A DNA stretch of 64,000 nt, taken from assembly GCA_033439295.1 (NCBI GenBank), contig JAVTLE010000016.1, positions 930,001-994,000 on the forward strand, given 5' to 3'. How positions within the stretch are numbered: position 1 is the first letter of the stretch; every line of letters begins with the position of its first letter. A program made the translations under genes and the position numbers. This stretch comes from Deuterostichococcus epilithicus. Lineage: Eukaryota > Chlorophyta > Trebouxiophyceae > Prasiolales > Stichococcaceae. Below, piece by piece: positions 57,978 to 64,000 of the stretch. The notes under the pieces were generated by a model. It was not told the origin of the DNA. It saw nothing but the letters and a program-made list of their open reading frames with translations, and did not search any database.

Positions 57978-60900
57978 ATGGCTGGCTCCAACATGCGCCT
58001 CGTCGTTCTACCGGTGGTACTGCTGCTCGCCGCTGGGAAATCCGCCGCCCAGAAGAACATTGGTATTTTCTTACTAAACCTGCTTTAGAGGGTGGCAAAG
58101 TTGCTGGGCGATCCTGCAAAAGAATGGAACAACATATGCCTGTCGGACACCAGTGCTTGGTCTGAATTGGATAGATGAGGAGCCGATGGCACCGTGACTG
58201 CCAGCGTAGAGGTCCATGAGCATGCGCAGCATTACTTCGGTCCGCTGCTCTTCCCAGCGCAGTCTGCAGTGCTTTTCCTTCGCAGTGTTTGCGAGGTTGA
58301 CAGAGCACCGGAAGCCTTTTGCATCCTGCACCTGGTGGACTGGATCCATGCGCGATCTGCTGCATTATTGCCAAGTGCAGGAGTGGGCGGCATGCCGCAC
58401 CTGGCACAGATTGACACCTGGGCGCCGTGGCTAACCTTCGGCGGCGTCTCCCGCGGCCTGCTGCAGGTCCGAGTCTGCCTCCTACTGTCTTGTAAACTGC
58501 TACATGAGCCACTTGCGGATCTCTAGCTCATCGCCAAGCCTAGAAACATCTCCCCCCCATCATCGCGCCGTGCGTGTCAGTATGAGAAGCATTCCCTGTT
58601 ACAACATGGCGACACACAGCTGAGCAGTGGCAAGATTCCCTTACTCACCCGCAATGCGGTTTCAGTCCATTGCCACCATCGACTCTGCGGCTGCGCTGGG
58701 AGCGCAGGGCTCTCCTTCGCCAACCTCAAGTGGGGCCAGCGCGGCAACTGCTGCGGCAAGCGCCGCCGCAGGTGCTGCAAACGCCGCCGCAACCGCCGTC
58801 GCAACGACAGGTACAGCCATTACTGTCGAGCCATCTGGGTGCCACAACCACTGCTGACAGAGTTGTTCAATATGACAGTCGTGGCAGTTTGCCAGCATGC
58901 TCTGAGGAAATCACCCTGAGCACCAATTTCAGAGCAGGGACAGATGCAATGACCCCAGTCACAGGCAGTCGATCCTTGCGAGTCACCTGCTGTCTGCCTG
59001 CTGTGCAATACATGCAGGCACTAGTGATGCTGCAGCGGCCGCTTCCGCCGCCGCAACCGCCGGTCGAGCAGCCACGGCAGCGGCAGCAACTGCCGCTGCC
59101 GCGGGCCAGGTGCGTGATCGAAAACACTTCCAAGGTCCCCTGGTCGTTTTCCGACATAAAGGCAAAGACTGCGGAGTCGTATTGGCAACAGACATGCTGG
59201 TGCAGTCATAGAGATACTTTACCCACACTGTGCCTGCAAATAGTCGACTCCTTGCTGATGATACATGCAAGTATGGCCAATTGCCTATTTACAGGGAGCT
59301 GCCGCAGCCTCGGCTGCTGCGGCAGGCTCGGCGGCTGCGACGGCTGCCTCTGCTGTTCGCGCCTCGCGTATCTCGGCGGCTGCTGAAGCCGCGGCCTCCG
59401 CAACCCAGAACGCCGGCGTGCACCTCACACTCATCGGGAGCGAGATCATCTGATCAGCAATTCTGCTGATGCTGCACATGTGCCTGCTGATTCTTGCAAG
59501 AGCAGCTTGACAAGGCTATAGCAGAGGCAGATGCCAGTCGTGTCGACATCTGCGACTGCGCAAACAGGATGCGCTGCTTCAGCAGCAGCCATGGCACTGG
59601 GCCAAAACTCCTCCGCCGCCTCCGCCGCCGCGGCTTCGACGGTCAGCACCATCACTGCCACGGCGTCGGCTGCGGTGGCTGCAGCCACGGGAACCGCCTC
59701 CGCGTCTGCGGCAGCGGCTGCAGCTTCGGCCATCTCCGTGTATGCCAATGCCACCGCTGCCGGCGCCGCTGCAGCCGGGGCCACTTCCACTGCCACCGCG
59801 GCCTCGGCGGCAGCCGCGTCGGCCGCGTCGGCCGCGTCAGCTGCCAGCACCAACAACACCCAGGCGACTGTTCCTGTTCCTGTTNCTGTTCCTGTTCCTG
59901 TTCCTGTTCCTGTTCCTGTTCCTGTTCCTGTTCCTGGTGTGTCGCCTATTTGCAAGGTCTCAAGAGTGGATTCCTTCCTCCATCCAGGCTGCTTGTCTGA
60001 TGTTCTGCTTGTACTCGTGACACCAGCATGGGCAGATGTACTGGGTGCTTATGGCTGTTAGGAATCGTTTTGGATAACGACCTGCGACAACATGCAGGCT
60101 GCAGCGACGGCGGCAGCAAGTGCCACAAGCAGCGCCGCAGCGGCCGCCAGCTCCGCAGCGATGACATCCGGCGCTTCCTCGGCCGCTGCTGCTTCGGCAT
60201 CGGCGGCCATTGCCGCGAGCGCCGCCGCAGGAGCGTCGGCTGCGGCCTCGTCCAGCGCCTCCAGTGAGCACATTACACGAAAGCTGCATCAAATGATGCA
60301 TGCCGGGCATGTGTCGGATTTTTTGTGTTATACTAATCTCTTATCGCAATTTTGAGTTTAAAAAAAACCCGGCGGCGTTCCATGCGGCACAGCTGGCGGG
60401 TCCTCTGCTGCCTCGGCCAGCGCCGTAGCGACGGCCATTGCGCAAGTGACCACCACCATTGCGACGACCGCCGCCTCTGCGGGAGCCTCGTCAGCCGCCT
60501 CTGCTGCTAGCTCCGCAGCCTCGTCTGCCTCAAGCGCAGCCTCGGCAGGCAGGTCCCTTGGGAATTTGCCTGGATTGCTGGGTCAACTTGTTCGCATCAG
60601 CTGAATGTGTTGCAAGGTCGCACATGTGGCAACAGCAGAGGCACATTTCACGGCATCATCCAGGTTTAACAACTTCTGTACGTCTGCATATTTCTGCGCT
60701 GCAGCGTCGTCAGGGAACACGGTTGCTGCCTCTACCGCCGCATCCGCTGCGGCTGCTGCAGTACGAGTGCACGAGTGCACGTGTGTTTCCGCAGGAGTTT
60801 GCTGTGCTGTGCCTCGGGAAAGCGTGCAAACTCAGATGTTGACCGCTCGCAGGAGAAAGGCACAGTTGCCAATTTCGAGATTCTGAGGGGCTCTGGTTCT

Positions 60901-63900
60901 TTTTCAGGCCGCCACTTCCGCTTCTGCTGCGGCATCTGCCGGGGCTACGGTGCAGGTGCAGCAAAGCTTTTCTGCTGTGCTGCAAGCCAGCGGACGGGAC
61001 CATGACTTTGCCCGTGTCGCCGCAGCCTATCAGCCAAATATTGCAATAGGGCCGCGGCTTGCAAAAGCTTCAATTTGCTTTGGGCAAGGATTGCCACCTG
61101 GATCCACCCCATCACCCCACCCTGCAGATCTAAGATGAGGCTCCTCCGCCACAGGGGAATGTGGCGGCAGGCGCCTCCGCAGGCGCGGCTTCGGGTCGTG
61201 GTGCCCCGGTTCCGCCAGCGCCCAAAACCGCAATTGCAGCCGGTTCGCCGGTCGCCACGACCGCTCCTTTCACGACGCTCGCGCCGTTTCCAACGCCGCC
61301 GCCGATGGCGCCTGCTCCAGTGGCGCCGATGCCAAAAATTGCTCCAGCGGCGCCGACGCCTGCGCCTACGCCAACGCCGACGCCGGCGCCTGCAAAGGTC
61401 ACTGGTGCGCAAACCAGCCTTGGCTGCAGGTCATCAAAGCGAGAGGCACGTTATTCGTCCTCTTGCCAGTGTTTGTAGCCCGACTGGTACTAGTGATAAT
61501 TGGCTCGGCCATTGCTGCTCCTGCACTTCTCGCCTTCCGCCAGCATCTGCACCTGTATTTGTGTTAGAGAAGGATTACAACTTTCCTGCACTGGAAGCCT
61601 CACACGGGGGGTTTGCGTCTTATTATGCAGGTGCGGCATCCGTCGCCACAGCAACGGCGGCAGCGAGTGCTGCTGCAGGGGCAGCCTCAGCTGCCGCCGC
61701 TGCCGCAGCCGCCGCAGGTGTGCGCCAGACACATAAAAACATGTGCAGCGCATCTCCTGAAGCCACTGCACAGGACAATGCCCGCAACAGCTTACAGTGC
61801 TTCAACCGACGCCTGCTTCTGATGCCTCCTGATGCCGCATGTTCAGGCACAAGTTCTGCTTCTGCCGCCAGCGCTGCCGCGAGCGCGGCCGGCCAGCAGG
61901 CAACCGCCGCCGCGACAGCTGCTGCCGCAGCCGGTCAAGCAAGTCACCGGATCCACAGCTTACCGTCTCTACTGGACCGCATGCCCTGCGTTGTTGTTGC
62001 CGTGTATCCACTGCTGTTCTCAAAGACGCAACTAGACTGCGGATGCAACGTCGCATCAGCAGCAGCTGTGTGCCTGCCCAGGCAGAGTTTAGTCCAGCAG
62101 CAGATTGGTGGCTTGCATTGCCCGAGCTTGGGCCTGAGAAAGAGTTTAGCGCAAGCTGCTTGGGTCCTCCATCGCCGAAGCCACAACTCCGATATCGGCT
62201 TGGGAACAGGGCACTGCTGCAGCGTCTGCTGCGGCTGCGGGGAGTGCTGCTTCGGCAACGGCTGCCGCCCTGAGTAGGAATCATACGGCGGGCGCTGCAG
62301 CTGCGGCTGCGACTGCCGCGCTGAACGCAGGCGCGCCCTGCTCGGCAAGAAACCCCGCCCTGCTTGGCGGAAAAAAACGCTTTCGCCGCCCCATTCAGCA
62401 GTGGTATGGGCCTGGACTTGCTGTGCTGCATTCGCTGAGCAGTGCCTTTTTTTCTTCAGGCTGTGCTGCTTCTGCTGCTGCTGCGGCGGCTGGGGGCAAC
62501 GCCACCGCGGCAGCAGCCGCCTCAGCATCTGCCATCAGCGTCGCCGCGGCCTCTGCAGCTTCTGCGGTGCAACATTCAGACTCAGCATACGCCTGTCCAA
62601 TAGAGATGCCCTTCAAGTCTGGCAGCGACTTCAGCGCCCCCTTGTAGCATGCAGGCTGAAGGCAAGACAACATTGCCGTCTACCCTTTCAGAAACCGAGT
62701 GTGGGATCCTCCATGTCTCCGAACCATCCTTTTCCAGGCTGCTGCGACCACCGGCACCTCTGCCTCGGCTGCCGCATCGGCTGTGGCCGGCACACTCTCC
62801 GTCACGACCGCCGCGGCTGCAGCAGGTGCTCGACCGTTTGGGCATGGTGTCCTTTGCAGCGTGTGCAGTGAGGCGCCACGCCTCAGCAATGATCGTTTGC
62901 ATGGAAGTGGGTGCCCCAGGGTGGGAACTGTCATGCTGGCACCTCTGCCTCTCGTACCACCTGCACAACGCTGTGTGGATCTGTGCGAGAGGTTGCTCGA
63001 CACTTCTGATACTAAGCGACTCGACACGAACTGGCTGCTGTCGGCCGTCCCGTGTCCACCTGCGCACATCACCGTGCGCAGGCGCGTCCGCCGTCGGCGC
63101 CTCGGTAGCGGCGGCTTCTGCGAACGCCACCGCCNCCGCCGCCAGTGCCGCCGCAAGCGCCTCCGCCAGCGGGAATGTGTCTGCCGCCGCCAGCGCCGCA
63201 GCATCTGCTACTGCCGGGCACGTCTTTGCTTTAGACTGCTTTGTTTAGTGCCCTCCCTGCTCCGCAGTGTCGGGCAGCCTTGAGGAGTGAAGGCAGCAGT
63301 GCAGCGAGCAGTTTGTGGAGCTGCAGCAGGAGGAAGTCGAACAATGCGTGCTGAGATGCCCCTGACGTGCGAGCTACAATCAGCGCACGCAGATGGTGCT
63401 TGGCCGCCGCGGCGCGAGCACTGATATGTTCGGAGACCAGGCTGTTTGCACCACGTGCAGAGCGGCGGCGACCGCATCGGCGGCAGCGAGCACGTCCGGC
63501 GCGAGCAGCAGCGCTTCAGCTGCGGCGGCAGCTGCGGCAGCGGCGACCTCCTCTGCCGCCGCCTCTGCCGCCGCTGCCGCGACCGCCTCAAGTGAGAGTG
63601 CAGTTGTCTGCCATGGGTGCAATGCAGTGGCACCCACAAGCCTCGTCAGCGCACGTGTTTAACTGCCTGCCAGACTGCACATATGCATATACCCAAGTGA
63701 GGCATGCTCAAGCTACTACTGGTGATCGGCTGTGTCACGACATCTCATGCGGTTGTGCCAAATGATCTATGGCTGACTGCGCTCTGGATGCCACGCAGCG
63801 GGCGGCGCCGCCGCTGCCTCCGCCGCAGCAACAGCGACGGCCGTCGCCAGTGCCACGGCATCTGTGTCCGCTGCAGCGTCAGCAGCCGGCGCAACTGCGG

Positions 63901-64000
63901 CTGCCTCTTCTGCCAGCGCCGCCGCTTCGAGCGCCTCCTCTGCTGCAGCTGCAGGTGCTGCGTTGGATATGCCCGTCTCAGTGCTTCCTACCGACACACT
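57978..64000 (+). CDS. Secreted alanine-rich modular protein (5' part; continues past the window)
   Basis: I do not recognise a family. Exon 57978-58062 encodes a signal peptide (MRLVVLPVVLLLAAGKSAAQ). Seventeen further exons keep frame: 58628-58810, 59018-59109, 59295-59417, 59525-59938, 60098-60263, 60393-60548, 60705-60766, 60908-60949, 61155-61404, 61631-61717, 61847-61938, 62210-62330, 62460-62566, 62738-62825, 63082-63217, 63461-63591 and 63799-63954; about 830 residues so far. Almost every exon encodes a block of 14-80 residues dominated by Ala with Ser, Thr and Gly (e.g. SAAAAAASAISVYANATAAG). Exceptions are a (Val-Pro)11 tract at 59870-59935 and a Thr/Pro/Ala segment (PTPAPTPTPTPAPA) in 61155-61404, like hydroxyproline-rich wall proteins. 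NAT sequons recur. Inference: a secreted wall or matrix glycoprotein, possibly fibrous. Several exon edges rest only on frame and composition; four donors are GC. Confidence 0.68.
59870..59935 (+). repeat. Hexanucleotide repeat (GTTCCT)11 encoding (Val-Pro)11
   Basis: Eleven uninterrupted units, one with an N at 59885, at the end of the alanine-rich exon 59525-59938. Copy number is likely polymorphic and hard to assemble. Confidence 0.92.

Noticed and set aside
61075-62277. 400-codon plus-strand open frame
   Set aside because: It merges three Ala-rich exons with intron sequence in shifting meaning. Arg/Leu-rich parts between the blocks have no similarity, and good splice sites delimit the blocks.

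Overview
The window reads as nuclear DNA of a green alga (Chlorophyta, probably a trebouxiophyte such as a Chlorella or Coccomyxa relative). It is GC-rich. Genes are split into many short exons by introns of roughly 100-400 bases with GTGCGT/GTGAGT donors and (T/G)GCAG acceptors. Products are typical of a photosynthetic eukaryote: a thylakoid DUF1499 protein, a PDX2 amidotransferase, a GT77-type glycosyltransferase and a SWI1/AMEIOTIC1-type meiosis factor. Four single N bases (24521, 46785, 59885, 63135) mark it as draft assembly. I rebuilt exons by hand: each model was required to keep its reading frame through every junction and to match its family by eye. There was no alignment software and no transcript evidence.

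Layout. 120-1270 (+) is the 3' end of an importin-7/8/SAD2-like gene. 2079-3608 (-) is a glycolipid/sphingolipid transfer protein, divergent from 3977-8114 (+), a nuclear FKBP. 9519-13197 (+) is mitochondrial aminomethyltransferase (GcvT). 13473-14490 (-) is a YfcE-type phosphodiesterase, divergent from 15026-17207 (+), a DUF1499 thylakoid protein. 17610-24902 (+) is a large gene joining a BAH domain to a SWI1/AMEIOTIC1 core. 25547-32142 (-) is a GT77-like Golgi glycosyltransferase. 32830-34085 (-) is RNA polymerase subunit RPB6, divergent from 34468-36040 (+), ribosomal protein eL6. 36490-39009 (-) is a TruB pseudouridine synthase, divergent from 39459-48019 (+), Tudor-SN. 48332-49609 (-) is a truncated tubulin-tyrosine-ligase-like gene. 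50403-51811 (+) is a DUF3429/TMEM69-like membrane protein. 51967-54983 (-) is an unidentified WD40-like protein, divergent from 55530-57460 (+), PDX2. 57978 to the right edge (+) is a secreted, extremely alanine-rich protein assembled from many small exons and open at the window end.

The genes are mostly unrelated housekeeping functions in alternating orientation, so convergent 3' ends and short divergent promoters dominate; there are no operons, CRISPR arrays, transposases or rRNA/tRNA genes that I can support. The most unusual items are the alanine-rich modular secreted protein, the BAH-SWI1/AM1 gene architecture, a recurring pattern of partial exon copies lying inside neighbouring introns, and a noticeable use of GC-AG introns.
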